Assembly (NCBI GenBank): GCA_016795205.1
Contig: JAEUHZ010000010.1
Span: 62,001-126,000, forward strand
Origin: Planctomycetota bacterium
Lineage (GTDB): Bacteria > Planctomycetota > UBA1135 > GCA-002686595
Direction: 5' to 3'
DNA length: 64,000 nucleotides
Position numbers and translations under genes: made by a program
In this document: piece after piece, positions 1-8,561 of the stretch
Layout of the letters: each line of letters starts with the position of its first letter
How positions within the stretch are numbered: position 1 is the first letter of the stretch
Notes under the pieces: generated by a model
Database searches by the model: none
Told to the model about the DNA's origin: nothing
Seen by the model: only the letters and a program-made list of their open reading frames with translations

Positions 1-255
1 TACTCCCGCAACTGCTTCCGCACGATGGCCGACGTCGGTCGCGTCATGGCGATCCCGGTGCTCGGGACGGTGCAGCGGATCGTGACCCGGCGCGAGGCGC
101 GACTGGCCGCCGCTCGGCGCGTGTCCGTGGCCGCCGCGAGCGTGGTCCTGGTGGGCGCGATCCTGTTCGTCACCTGGGCCTGGGCCAACGACGCCAAGTA
201 CCTGTCCCAGGACCTGCGCGACGCGATCGAGGGCCTGCGGGCCCGGCTGAAGTAG
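1..255 (+). CDS. Chain-length determinant (Wzz/GNVR-like) protein, C-terminal end, truncated by window start
   Basis: The reading frame is open from base 1 to a TAG at 253-255, so only the last 84 residues are visible; a Met codon at base 25 is internal. The visible part has the PVLGTVQRIVT segment found just before the last membrane helix of Wzz-type polysaccharide co-polymerases, then one hydrophobic helix (about visible residues 42-63) and a short periplasm-to-cytoplasm tail. Family members sit in the inner membrane and set polysaccharide chain length. It lies 13 bases before the O-ligase gene, which fits the same exopolysaccharide operon. The assignment rests on a short C-terminal piece plus context. 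Confidence 0.6.
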   Translation, partial: YSRNCFRTMADVGRVMAIPVLGTVQRIVTRREARLAAARRVSVAAASVVLVGAILFVTWAWANDAKYLSQDLRDAIEGLRARLK

Positions 256-268
256 GGGGCGCGGCGCC

Positions 269-1690
269 GTGCGCGACCTGATCGTCGCTGGCTTCATCCT
301 CGCCACGCTGCCGACCTGCTTCCGCCGGCCGTTCATCGGCCTGTTGGTGTTCACCCTCCTGGCGTACATGCGGCTCCAGGACCTGACCTGGGGCTGGGCG
401 CGCTACGAGCGTTGGTCGTTCTACGTGGCGGTCGTCACGGCGGCCGGCTTCCTGCTCGGCTCGGGGCAGCGGCGCTTCATGCTGCCCGACATGCGCTGCT
501 GGATCATGGTGCTGCTCGTGGTGCTGGTGGGGCTGAGCCTGGTGACCTCCAGGTTCTTCCAGCCGTCCGACCTCGGGACGTTCACCGAGTTCTGCAAGAT
601 CATCGCCGTCGCGCTGTTCACCACCGGGGTGGTGCGGAATCGGGAGTACCTGCGGATCCTGGTCTACGTCATCGCGCTCTCGTTCGGCTTCTTCGGCGTC
701 AAGAACGGCCTGGCGTTCATCCTCTCGGGCTTCCGCATGGAGATCATCCAGGGCCCCGGCGGGATGCTCACCGACCGCAACGACTTCAGCCTGGCCTTGT
801 GCATGGGCATGCCGCTGCTCTTGCACCTGGGCCTCTCTGAGAAGCGCAAGATCCTGCGCCGCGGGTTGCTGCTCTCGATCCCGCTCATGGTGCTGACGAT
901 CCTGTCGTGTCACTCGCGCGGCGCGTTCCTGGCGATGGGCGCGATGGCACTGGCGATCGCCTGGCGCTCACGCAACCGGATCGGAGGCTTCGCGCTCATC
1001 GCGCTGTTCGGTGCCGCGGCCTGGATGGCGGCGCCGCCCACCTACAAGGAGCGCCTCTCGACGATCTCGCAGTACCAGACCGAAGGCTCCGCCCGCGGGC
1101 GCATCGAGGCCTGGAAGGTCGCCGGGAACATGATCACGTCCAAGCCGCTCTTGGGCGTGGGCTACAACAAGTTCCAGCAGGAGTACCCGAGCTACGATCC
1201 CGCGCGGGGCGTCGAGGCCGACGGCAACCCGAAGGCCGAGGGCACGCGGGTGGCGCACAACAGCTACCTGCAGATCTGGGCCGAGTGCGGCACGCCGGCG
1301 TTCCTGCTCTACATGCTGCTCATCGTGCTGACGTTCCGCGACCTCGCGCTCGTGCGCCGCGAGGCCCAGCGACGCTATCACTCGAGTTGGATCCTGTCCT
1401 ACGCGAACATGTTCGAGGCCGGGATGGTCGCCTTCGTCGTGGGGGCCGTGTTCCTGAACCGCGCGCAGTTCGACCTCTTCTATCACTTCGTCGCGATCGT
1501 GGTCGTGTTCGGCCGCATCGCGCGCCAGGCCATGGCGGAGGAACCCCTGCGCGCCTCCGCGGCCGGCGAGCGCGGCGCACTGGTGGCGGTCCGCGAACCC
1601 GGCTTCGGCCCGACGCGCGCCAAGGACGGGTTCGAGCGTGACCCCCGGCACGGCGGCTTCGGTCGGCGTCCCGCGCCGGGAGTGGCCTGA
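269..1690 (+). CDS. Exosortase-associated O-antigen ligase/polymerase family membrane protein (Wzy/WaaL-like)
   Basis: A 473-residue polytopic membrane protein with about ten hydrophobic segments and a long soluble tail. The N-terminus (MRDLIVAGF..., with RRPFIGLLVFTLLAYMRLQ nearby) is the style of the exosortase-A-associated O-glycosylation ligase subfamily (TIGR03097-like). The large loop near residue 330 carries the HNSYLQIWAECG motif typical of Wzy_C/O-antigen ligases, where the His is functionally important. These proteins join or polymerise undecaprenyl-linked glycans at the periplasmic face. It starts with GTG 13 bases after the Wzz-like gene and is followed 3 bases later by the amidotransferase, so it is operonic. 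Whether it ligates or polymerises cannot be told from sequence. Confidence 0.8.
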   Translation: MRDLIVAGFILATLPTCFRRPFIGLLVFTLLAYMRLQDLTWGWARYERWSFYVAVVTAAGFLLGSGQRRFMLPDMRCWIMVLLVVLVGLSLVTSRFFQPSDLGTFTEFCKIIAVALFTTGVVRNREYLRILVYVIALSFGFFGVKNGLAFILSGFRMEIIQGPGGMLTDRNDFSLALCMGMPLLLHLGLSEKRKILRRGLLLSIPLMVLTILSCHSRGAFLAMGAMALAIAWRSRNRIGGFALIALFGAAAWMAAPPTYKERLSTISQYQTEGSARGRIEAWKVAGNMITSKPLLGVGYNKFQQEYPSYDPARGVEADGNPKAEGTRVAHNSYLQIWAECGTPAFLLYMLLIVLTFRDLALVRREAQRRYHSSWILSYANMFEAGMVAFVVGAVFLNRAQFDLFYHFVAIVVVFGRIARQAMAEEPLRASAAGERGALVAVREPGFGPTRAKDGFERDPRHGGFGRRPAPGVA

Positions 1691-1693
1691 GCC

Positions 1694-3601
1694 GTGTGCG
1701 GCATCGCCGGTCTCGCGCTCGCCGATCCGCGCGCGCCCCTGGACACCGAGCTCGTGCGGCGCATGGCGCGCACGCTGGTGCACCGCGGACCCGACGACGA
1801 GGGCCTTTTCGTGGAGGGCGGCGTCGGGCTGGGGTTCCGGCGCCTCTCGATCATCGACGTCGCCGGCGGGCATCAACCGCTCTTCGACGAGGACGGGCGC
1901 ATCGCGCTGGTCTGCAACGGCGAGATCTACAACTTCGCCGAGCTGCGGGCCGGGCTCGAGGCGCGCGGCCACCGCTTCCGCACGCGCTCCGACGTCGAGA
2001 CGATCCTGCACCTCTACCAAGAGCACGGCGAGCGTTGCGCCGAGCACCTGGTCGGGATGTTCGCCTTCGCGATCGCCGACCTGCGCGACCCCGCCCGACC
2101 CAAGCTCGTCCTGGGGCGCGACCGGCTCGGCATCAAGCCGCTCTACTGGGCGCAGACGGCCGCGGGCCTGGTGTTCGGCAGCGAGTGCAAGGCGCTGCTC
2201 GCCAGCGGCCTCCTGCCGCGTCGCTTGCGCGGCCGCTCGCTGCTCGACTACCTCGTGCAGGGCTACGTCTCCGGGCCCGAGGCGGCTTGGGACGGCATGG
2301 CGCGCCTGCCGCAGGCCAGCACCCTGACCTGGTCGCCGGGAGAGGCCCCGCGCATCGCGCGCTACTGGGACCTGCCGCTCGACGGGCCGCGCGAGCCGGC
2401 GCCGGCGTCCGAGATCCTGGAGTGGGTCGATCGAGTCGTGCGGGATCACCTGGTCGCGGACGTGCCGCTGGGCGCGTTCCTCTCGGGCGGCATCGACAGC
2501 ACGGCCGTGGTCGACGCCATGGCGCGGCAGTGGGCGGGCGGCGCGGGTCGCGAGCAGCTCGTGCTGTGCTCGGTCGGGTTCCAGGAGCAGCAGTTCGACG
2601 AGCTCGAGCGCGCCCGCGCGACGGCGCAGCGGCTGGGCGCGGTGCACCATGCGCGCGTGCTCGAGCCCGACCCACGCCTCGCGCTCGAGGAGCTGCCCTG
2701 GCTGTACGACGAGCCGCTGGCCGACCCTTCGACGGTGCCGACGCACCTCGTCTCGCGCATGGCGCGCGAGCACGTGACCGTGGCGCTCTCGGGGGATGGC
2801 GGCGACGAGGTGTTCGCGGGCTATCGCCGCTACGTGTTCGACGTCGCCGAGCACCGCGCGCGCGCCGTCCTCGGCCGGCGCGGCACGCGCCTGGCGGCCT
2901 GCGTCGGCCGGCACTATCCCCAGCTCGACTGGGCGCCGCGCGCCCTGCGCGCCAAGAGCACGCTGCTCAACCTGGGCCGCGATCCAGCGCGCGCCTACTT
3001 CGCCAGCCTGACCCAGCTCGACCGGGAGGAAGCCCTCGGCCTCCTGGCTCCCGAGCTCTGCGCAGCGCTCGCCGCGCACGACCCCTTCGACGCGTTCCGC
3101 GCGCTCTACGAGCGCCCGCGTGGCACCGACCCGCTGTACCGCGCGCAGTACGCCGATTGCTTCCACTTCCTCCCCGATCAAATCCTCGCCAAGGGCGATC
3201 GCGCCTCGATGGGGGCCTCGCTCGAGGTGCGGCCGCCGTTCCTCGACCACCGCTTCGTCGAGCGCTTCGCGCACCTGCCGGCGCGCGAGAAGGTGCGCGG
3301 GGGCCGCGGCAAGCACGCCTTCCGCGAGGCGCTGCGCGCGCGCCTCCCGGCCGAGATCCTGGACGGACCCAAGATGGGCTTCGACGTGCCGCTGCGCACC
3401 TGGATCCGCGGCCCCCTGGCGCCGGCGGTCGCCGAGGCCCTGGAGACGCTGCCCGCGCGCTGGTTCGACCGCGGGCGCCTGGCCGCGGTGCGCGCCGAGC
3501 ACCAACGCGGCGTGCGCGATCGCTCGAACCTCTTGTGGAGCCTGCTCGTGCTCGAGCACTGGCGCCGCCGTCACGGCGCGGGCGAGGAGCTGGCATTCTG
3601 A
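1694..3601 (+). CDS. Asparagine synthase-like glutamine amidotransferase of an exopolysaccharide locus
   Basis: A 635-residue protein in the usual AsnB order. The class II glutamine amidotransferase domain (about residues 1-190) begins MCGIAG, with Cys2 as nucleophile after Met removal; this fixes the GTG start. The synthetase domain (about 235-600) has the PP-loop FLSGGIDST, LSGDGGDEVFAGY and the downstream KGDRASMGASLEVRPPFLDH segment. Glutamine-derived ammonia would amidate a carboxylate on an adenylated substrate. In exosortase/PEP-CTERM polysaccharide loci, paralogs of this family (XrtA-associated amidotransferase, TIGR03108-like) are thought to amidate sugars rather than free aspartate. 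Context between an O-ligase and a polysaccharide deacetylase favours that role over housekeeping asparagine synthesis. Confidence 0.87.
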   Translation: MCGIAGLALADPRAPLDTELVRRMARTLVHRGPDDEGLFVEGGVGLGFRRLSIIDVAGGHQPLFDEDGRIALVCNGEIYNFAELRAGLEARGHRFRTRSDVETILHLYQEHGERCAEHLVGMFAFAIADLRDPARPKLVLGRDRLGIKPLYWAQTAAGLVFGSECKALLASGLLPRRLRGRSLLDYLVQGYVSGPEAAWDGMARLPQASTLTWSPGEAPRIARYWDLPLDGPREPAPASEILEWVDRVVRDHLVADVPLGAFLSGGIDSTAVVDAMARQWAGGAGREQLVLCSVGFQEQQFDELERARATAQRLGAVHHARVLEPDPRLALEELPWLYDEPLADPSTVPTHLVSRMAREHVTVALSGDGGDEVFAGYRRYVFDVAEHRARAVLGRRGTRLAACVGRHYPQLDWAPRALRAKSTLLNLGRDPARAYFASLTQLDREEALGLLAPELCAALAAHDPFDAFRALYERPRGTDPLYRAQYADCFHFLPDQILAKGDRASMGASLEVRPPFLDHRFVERFAHLPAREKVRGGRGKHAFREALRARLPAEILDGPKMGFDVPLRTWIRGPLAPAVAEALETLPARWFDRGRLAAVRAEHQRGVRDRSNLLWSLLVLEHWRRRHGAGEELAF

Positions 3602-3606
3602 AGCGC

Positions 3607-4470
3607 ATGGGAGCGCAACCCCACAGCGGCGTGCTCCACGCGCTCTCCTTCGACGTGGAGGAGTACTTCCAGGTCGCGAACTTCCGCGGCGCCTTCCGCC
3701 GCGAGGACTGGGACGGCGTGCCCTCACGCCTCTCCGTGGGGATGGACCGCATCCTGTCGCTGCTCGACCGGCGGGGCGCGCGGGCCACTTTCTTCTGGCT
3801 CGGCTGGGTCGCCGAGCGCCACCCGGCGCTCGTGCGCCGCTGCCTCGACGCCGGCCACGAGATCGCGAGCCACGGCTACGAGCACCTGTTCCTCGTCGAC
3901 CTCGGGCGCGAGCGCTTCGCGCAGGACCTGGAACGCACCGAGGACGCGCTGCGCGCCGCCGGGGCCCCACGCCCGGTCGGCTTCCGCGCCTCGACGTTCT
4001 CGCTGTCACGCGCGACGTGGTGGGCCTTCGACGTCCTGGTCGAGCGCGGCTATCGCTACGACTCGAGCGTGCACCCCGTGTCCCACCCGACCTACGGCGT
4101 CCCCGACTTCGACCCGGGCATCTCGCGCGTCGAGGTCGCCGGCGGCAGCATCCTGGAGTTTCCCGTGGCGACGCGTCGCGCGTTGGGCCGCAACTGGCCG
4201 GTCGGCGGCGGGGGCTACTTTCGGCTCCTGCCGGGCTGGGTCACGCGGCGCGCGCTCGCGGGACTCGATCGCGAGGGCCGGCCCGCGGCGTTCTACCTGC
4301 ATCCGTGGGAACTCGACCCCGAGCAGCCGCGCGTCGCTGCTCCGCTCACCGCGCGCTGGCGGCACTACCTGCACCTCGATCGGACGTTGCCGCGGCTCGA
4401 GGCGCTGCTTGCGCGCTTCCGCTTCGGCACGATGGCCGAGGCCCTGCGCGAGCGCGGCCACCCGGTCTGA
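3607..4470 (+). CDS. Polysaccharide deacetylase, PEP-CTERM/exosortase locus subfamily (NodB fold)
   Basis: A 287-residue carbohydrate esterase family 4 protein. The SFDVEEYFQV segment near residue 14 places catalytic/metal Asp16, and ASHGYEH at 87-93 gives the His89/His93 metal ligands. The LHALSFDVEEYFQV beginning is the hallmark of the subfamily found in PEP-CTERM/exosortase loci (TIGR03006-like). It would remove N-acetyl groups from an amino sugar of the exopolysaccharide. The ATG 5 bases after the amidotransferase stop is chosen because the family motif begins immediately after it. The gene ends 18 bases from the convergent TPR gene, which closes the polysaccharide operon. Confidence 0.88.
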   Translation: MGAQPHSGVLHALSFDVEEYFQVANFRGAFRREDWDGVPSRLSVGMDRILSLLDRRGARATFFWLGWVAERHPALVRRCLDAGHEIASHGYEHLFLVDLGRERFAQDLERTEDALRAAGAPRPVGFRASTFSLSRATWWAFDVLVERGYRYDSSVHPVSHPTYGVPDFDPGISRVEVAGGSILEFPVATRRALGRNWPVGGGGYFRLLPGWVTRRALAGLDREGRPAAFYLHPWELDPEQPRVAAPLTARWRHYLHLDRTLPRLEALLARFRFGTMAEALRERGHPV

Positions 4471-4488
4471 TCGGCGGCCGGACGGCGC

Positions 4489-7400
4489 TCAGGGACCGGG
4501 CGCGCTGCGCGGCCGGGCGACGCCGCGCAACGCGGAGACGAAGGCCTCCTCGAGGCGCGAGGGCCGCAGCGGCCGCGCCGCGGCGAGCAGCCGGCCGGCG
4601 TCCTCGGCCTCGGCCTCGCGGGCGCGGGCCAGGATCGCGATCGAGGCCAGCACGGCGGCCGCGTTGCGCTGCTCGGCGCGCGCCTCGGGGTCGTCGAGCA
4701 CGGCCTGCGCCGCCGCCTGGGCCTGGGCCGCGAGGCGCGGACCGAGGTTCAGGTAGCTGCGCGCAGCCAGCAGGCGCAGCGAGGCGTCCGGCGCGGGGCG
4801 GCCCTCGAGCTGCGCGATCGCCGCCACCGCGGCCTCGATCTCGCTGGCCTCCTGGTCGGAGCGCGAGCGGATGCGCAGGATCTCGCGCGACACCTCGCCG
4901 CGGTCGCGGATGCGTGCCACGAGCGCGAGCTCCGCCAGCGCGCGCCGGCGATCTCCCAGCGCCTCGCGCGCGCGCGCGGCCGCCATCCAGGTCGCGAGCG
5001 AGCCCGGCGCGAGGTCGAGCTCCTCGGCGGCCACGTCCAGCGCCCGGCGCGGGTCGAGCTCGGCGAGGAAGTCGATCCAGTCCGCGGCGGCGCCCAGCAC
5101 CCGTCCGTCGAGCGCGCGTCCGCGGAAGCGCGCGCGGTACTCGTCCAGGCGCGCCAGGGCGCGCCGCACGCCCAGGCCCGGGTTGCGCGGGTCGAGATCG
5201 AGGTCCAGGCGCGCCATCGCCAGGACGATGCGCGGGTCGTCCACGCGCTGCAGGACCAGGCGGCGGAAGAGGGCCTGGGACTCGGCCTGGGGCAGCGGGG
5301 TGGCCGACTCCTGCGCGGCATCGACGGCCTCGAAGAACAGCCCGACCGCGGCGCGCGGATCGCTCGGCCCGGGCTCGACCGCGAGCGCGCGCGCCAGCCG
5401 CTCGACGGCTTCGCGCGGACGCCCCAGGGCCAGGAGCGCGCGGCCGGCGATCACGGCCAGCTCCGCCGAGGGCCGGGCCTCGAGGGCCGCGGACGCCGCG
5501 ATCTGGAGCGCCGCGGCGGGGTCGCCGCGTGCGAGGGCGCTGTGGGCGCGATCCTCGAGCAACTGCGCCGGACCCCCGGGGACGGCGCCGCCCAGCGCAC
5601 GCAAGCGTTCAGCACGGAACTGCCCCAGGCGGGCCGGATCGCTGCCGAGTTCCGGATCGAGCTCCTCGGCGAGCACCCAGGCGGCTGGGAAATCGGGCGC
5701 GCGCTCGCGCAGCAAGGCCGCCTGCGAGCGCGCGGCTGCCAGGTTCCCTGCCCGCCGCTCGAGGGCCGCCCGGAGCCAGGCGCGCCAAGCCGGACCCTGG
5801 GCTGCGGCGTCCTCGAGCGCGCGCAACTGCGCGAGGGCCAAGGCCTGTCCCTCGGGTGTGAGCGTCAGCGCCACGAACCCGGCGGCAGCGCGCGCGTCGC
5901 CGACCCGATCGACGGCTGCGGCGAACAGAGCCGCCTCGCGGGCGAGCGTGGCGCCGATGCGCGGGTCCTGTGGGAGCGCCTCCGGCCAGCCCGCAGCGTG
6001 GGCCACGAGCAGCCAGCGCGCGTCGAGGTCGCCCTCGCGCGCCAGGGCCGCCTCGACGCGCAGTCGGGCGTCGACCGCGCGCCCCTGCAAGACGAGGAGC
6101 GCCGCGGCGAGCAGCGGATCGGGCTCGCCGAGCCGCGCGGCCACGCGCTGCGCGAGCGCCTTCCAGCGCGCGCTCTCGTCGGCGTGGAGCGCGACCGAAA
6201 GCGCCGCGCGCTCGTGCGCGCCGCGCGTCTCGAAGGCCTCGGCGCGGGCCAAGGCCAGCGCCGCGGCGGGGGCCTCGCCGGCGAGCGCGGCGGCGATCGC
6301 CAGCTCGACGCACAGATCCCCGCCGCGCGTGGCGGGGCGCGCGTCGAGCGCGTCGAGGAGCGCACGCGCACCCTCGGTCTCGCCGGCCGCGAGCGCCACG
6401 CGCGCCGCCTCGAGGCGCAGCGCCCGCGGGAGGCTGGTCTCGGCGGCCAGCACGCGCAACAGGCCGCGCGTCTCGACGGCCGTGCCCCCGAAGGCCGCGG
6501 CGCGCACGGCCAGCCCGGCGGCTTCGGCGCTCGCGCCGAGCCCGCGGCCGAGCGGCGCGAGCAGGCCCCAGGCCTCGGCCGGCTGGCCGGCGGCGAGGTG
6601 CAGGCGGGCCGCCAGGATGCGCGCCTCGTCGCCCAGGGACTCGCCCGGGATCGTCGCCAGCAGCGCGAGCGCCTCGCGCGCACGCCCCGCGTCGCGCAGC
6701 GCGCGCGCGGCCGCGATCCGCCCGAAGTACTCGGGGTCCGCGCGCATGAGCCGGTGGACGCTCTCGGGACGCAGCTCGTCGAAGGGAATCTCGCGCAGGA
6801 TCGCCGAGGTCTCGGGGGTCCGACCGCCGGCCGCGACCCGCTGCGCCACGGCCGCGAGCAGTCGCACGCGATCGCCGCGCCGGTGCTCGACCTCGACGAT
6901 CAGGTCCATCGCCGGCAGGAACTCGGGCACCAAGTCCAGGAGCCGGTCGAGGTGCGAGCGCGCGCGCGCGAGGTCGCCGGCCGCCAGATGGATCTCGGCC
7001 AGTCGGTAGAGCTCGTAGGGGCTGGCGTCGGCGGAGGGCGTCCAGATGCGGTTGCGCCGCAAGCCCGAGCGCACGGCCTCGGGATCGAAGCCGATCGAGG
7101 CCAGCTCGCGCTCGCCGATGGCGTGCCAGCGCGGCAAGAGCTCCGCCGAGCGCTCGGGCAGCAGGCTCATGCCGTAGGCGAAACGCCGCTCCGGTGCGCG
7201 GAACCCGCCGTGCGGGGCCGCGAGCAGGAGCTCGGCCAGGCGCAGATGCAACTCGCCGCTGAAGTCGGGCTCGAGCTCGATCGCGCCCTGCAGGGCCTCG
7301 CGCTCGACCTCGGGCTCGCCGAGCACGCGCGAGGCGTCGGCGATCGTGCGCCAGGCCGCGGCGCGCGCGCCTGGAACGGGCTCGGGCGTCGTCGAGGCCA

Positions 7401-8535
7401 CGAACTGCCGCAGGAACTGACGGCCGACCAGCGGCTGGCCGCCGCGCACGAGGCCCAGGCCTTGGTAGAAGGAGGCGGCCTCGACCTCGACCGTCGAGCC
7501 GACCCCGCGCAGCTCGGAGCCGGCCGCGAACAAGAGCTCCCAGCGCTCGGCCGCGTAGGCGATGCGCGCGAGCAGGCTCAGGAAAGCCCCGTCGAGCGGT
7601 GCCTTGCGCAACGTCCACTGCCGCGCGAGCTCGCTCCCGTAGCGGAACCGCCCCAGCTCCTCGAGGGACTCGAGCAGCGCGCGGGCCACGGGCACGTCGC
7701 TGCGCAGGACGTCGTAGCGCAGCGTCGAGCTCGCCAGGTCGGCCGCCAGATCCGGCCGCCCGGCCTGCGCGAAGAGCTGCAGGAGTCCCGCCAGCGGTTC
7801 GGGAGCGAGCCCCGGTCCCAAGGCCCGCGCGTACGCGTCGCGCGCCTCGGCGGCGGACTCCGAGGCGCGATCGAGGGAGCGCAGGACCTGCTGGAACAGA
7901 TCCTCCTGCTCGTCGCGCAGGATCTTGCGCAGCTCCTCGAAGAGTGCCGGACGCGCCAGGTCGCCGGCGTCGAGCGCGGCGGCGCGCAGCGCGCTGCGCT
8001 GGGCGGCGCGCAAGTCGTCGGGGGCCAGCCGACGCGCCATGAGCTCCACGGCGGTCGCTTCGTGCTTCTGCGCGGTCAAGCGGTGCAGCCGACCGAGGCG
8101 TGTCCAGGCCGTGGGCGACTCCGGCTCGCGCTCGAGCTCGCGCCGCACGCGGGCTTCGGCCGCGGCGAAGTCGCCGGCGCGCGTCTCGAGCTCGACGAGC
8201 GCGTTCTCGACCTCGCGGTCGTCGGGGCGGCGCTCGGCGACGGCCAGCAGGTCGCGCCGCGCGCGGTCCCACGCGCCGAGCTCCATGAGCAGGCGCCCGC
8301 GCCGCGCCAGGACGCGGGTCTCGAGTTCCGGATCCGCGGCCGCGCGCGCGCGCTCGAGCACCTGATCCAGGTTGAGCAGCGTCTGCTCGCGGTCGTAACG
8401 CCCGTCCTCGATGCGGCGCTCGACGGCCTGCAGGAACTCCTCGGGCGTGACCCGCGACTGGCGCGACACCATCGTGCCGACGACGACGAGCAGCGCCACG
8501 GCGGCGAGCGAGAGCGTCCAGGTGGTCCAGCGCAT
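4489..8535 (-). CDS. Very large TPR-repeat protein with N-terminal membrane anchor
   Basis: 1348 residues. An N-terminal hydrophobic segment (about residues 5-23) has no lipobox, so it reads as a signal anchor. The rest is Ala/Leu/Arg-rich tandem helical hairpins with repeated TPR-like spacing of A-x-x-x-Y/L-x-x-A across the whole length, giving a long periplasmic or envelope solenoid. It follows the sigma-54 regulator by 26 bases on the same strand, so it is probably in one transcript with it. It converges on the polysaccharide genes. Exosortase/EPS loci in other bacteria often carry a giant TPR lipoprotein; this may be a non-lipidated analogue, which is inference. The substrate or partner is unknown. 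Confidence 0.8.
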   Translation of the reverse strand: MRWTTWTLSLAAVALLVVVGTMVSRQSRVTPEEFLQAVERRIEDGRYDREQTLLNLDQVLERARAAADPELETRVLARRGRLLMELGAWDRARRDLLAVAERRPDDREVENALVELETRAGDFAAAEARVRRELEREPESPTAWTRLGRLHRLTAQKHEATAVELMARRLAPDDLRAAQRSALRAAALDAGDLARPALFEELRKILRDEQEDLFQQVLRSLDRASESAAEARDAYARALGPGLAPEPLAGLLQLFAQAGRPDLAADLASSTLRYDVLRSDVPVARALLESLEELGRFRYGSELARQWTLRKAPLDGAFLSLLARIAYAAERWELLFAAGSELRGVGSTVEVEAASFYQGLGLVRGGQPLVGRQFLRQFVASTTPEPVPGARAAAWRTIADASRVLGEPEVEREALQGAIELEPDFSGELHLRLAELLLAAPHGGFRAPERRFAYGMSLLPERSAELLPRWHAIGERELASIGFDPEAVRSGLRRNRIWTPSADASPYELYRLAEIHLAAGDLARARSHLDRLLDLVPEFLPAMDLIVEVEHRRGDRVRLLAAVAQRVAAGGRTPETSAILREIPFDELRPESVHRLMRADPEYFGRIAAARALRDAGRAREALALLATIPGESLGDEARILAARLHLAAGQPAEAWGLLAPLGRGLGASAEAAGLAVRAAAFGGTAVETRGLLRVLAAETSLPRALRLEAARVALAAGETEGARALLDALDARPATRGGDLCVELAIAAALAGEAPAAALALARAEAFETRGAHERAALSVALHADESARWKALAQRVAARLGEPDPLLAAALLVLQGRAVDARLRVEAALAREGDLDARWLLVAHAAGWPEALPQDPRIGATLAREAALFAAAVDRVGDARAAAGFVALTLTPEGQALALAQLRALEDAAAQGPAWRAWLRAALERRAGNLAAARSQAALLRERAPDFPAAWVLAEELDPELGSDPARLGQFRAERLRALGGAVPGGPAQLLEDRAHSALARGDPAAALQIAASAALEARPSAELAVIAGRALLALGRPREAVERLARALAVEPGPSDPRAAVGLFFEAVDAAQESATPLPQAESQALFRRLVLQRVDDPRIVLAMARLDLDLDPRNPGLGVRRALARLDEYRARFRGRALDGRVLGAAADWIDFLAELDPRRALDVAAEELDLAPGSLATWMAAARAREALGDRRRALAELALVARIRDRGEVSREILRIRSRSDQEASEIEAAVAAIAQLEGRPAPDASLRLLAARSYLNLGPRLAAQAQAAAQAVLDDPEARAEQRNAAAVLASIAILARAREAEAEDAGRLLAAARPLRPSRLEEAFVSALRGVARPRSAPGP

Positions 8536-8561
8536 GGCGTGAGCGGCGGGGGGCCAGGGTT

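Noticed and set aside
968-4009. A 1013-codon open frame antisense to the amidotransferase and deacetylase
   Set aside because: It is the expected shadow of third-position GC in a very GC-rich genome; composition is random Arg/Ala/Gly and no family motif appears, whereas the plus-strand genes have complete motifs.
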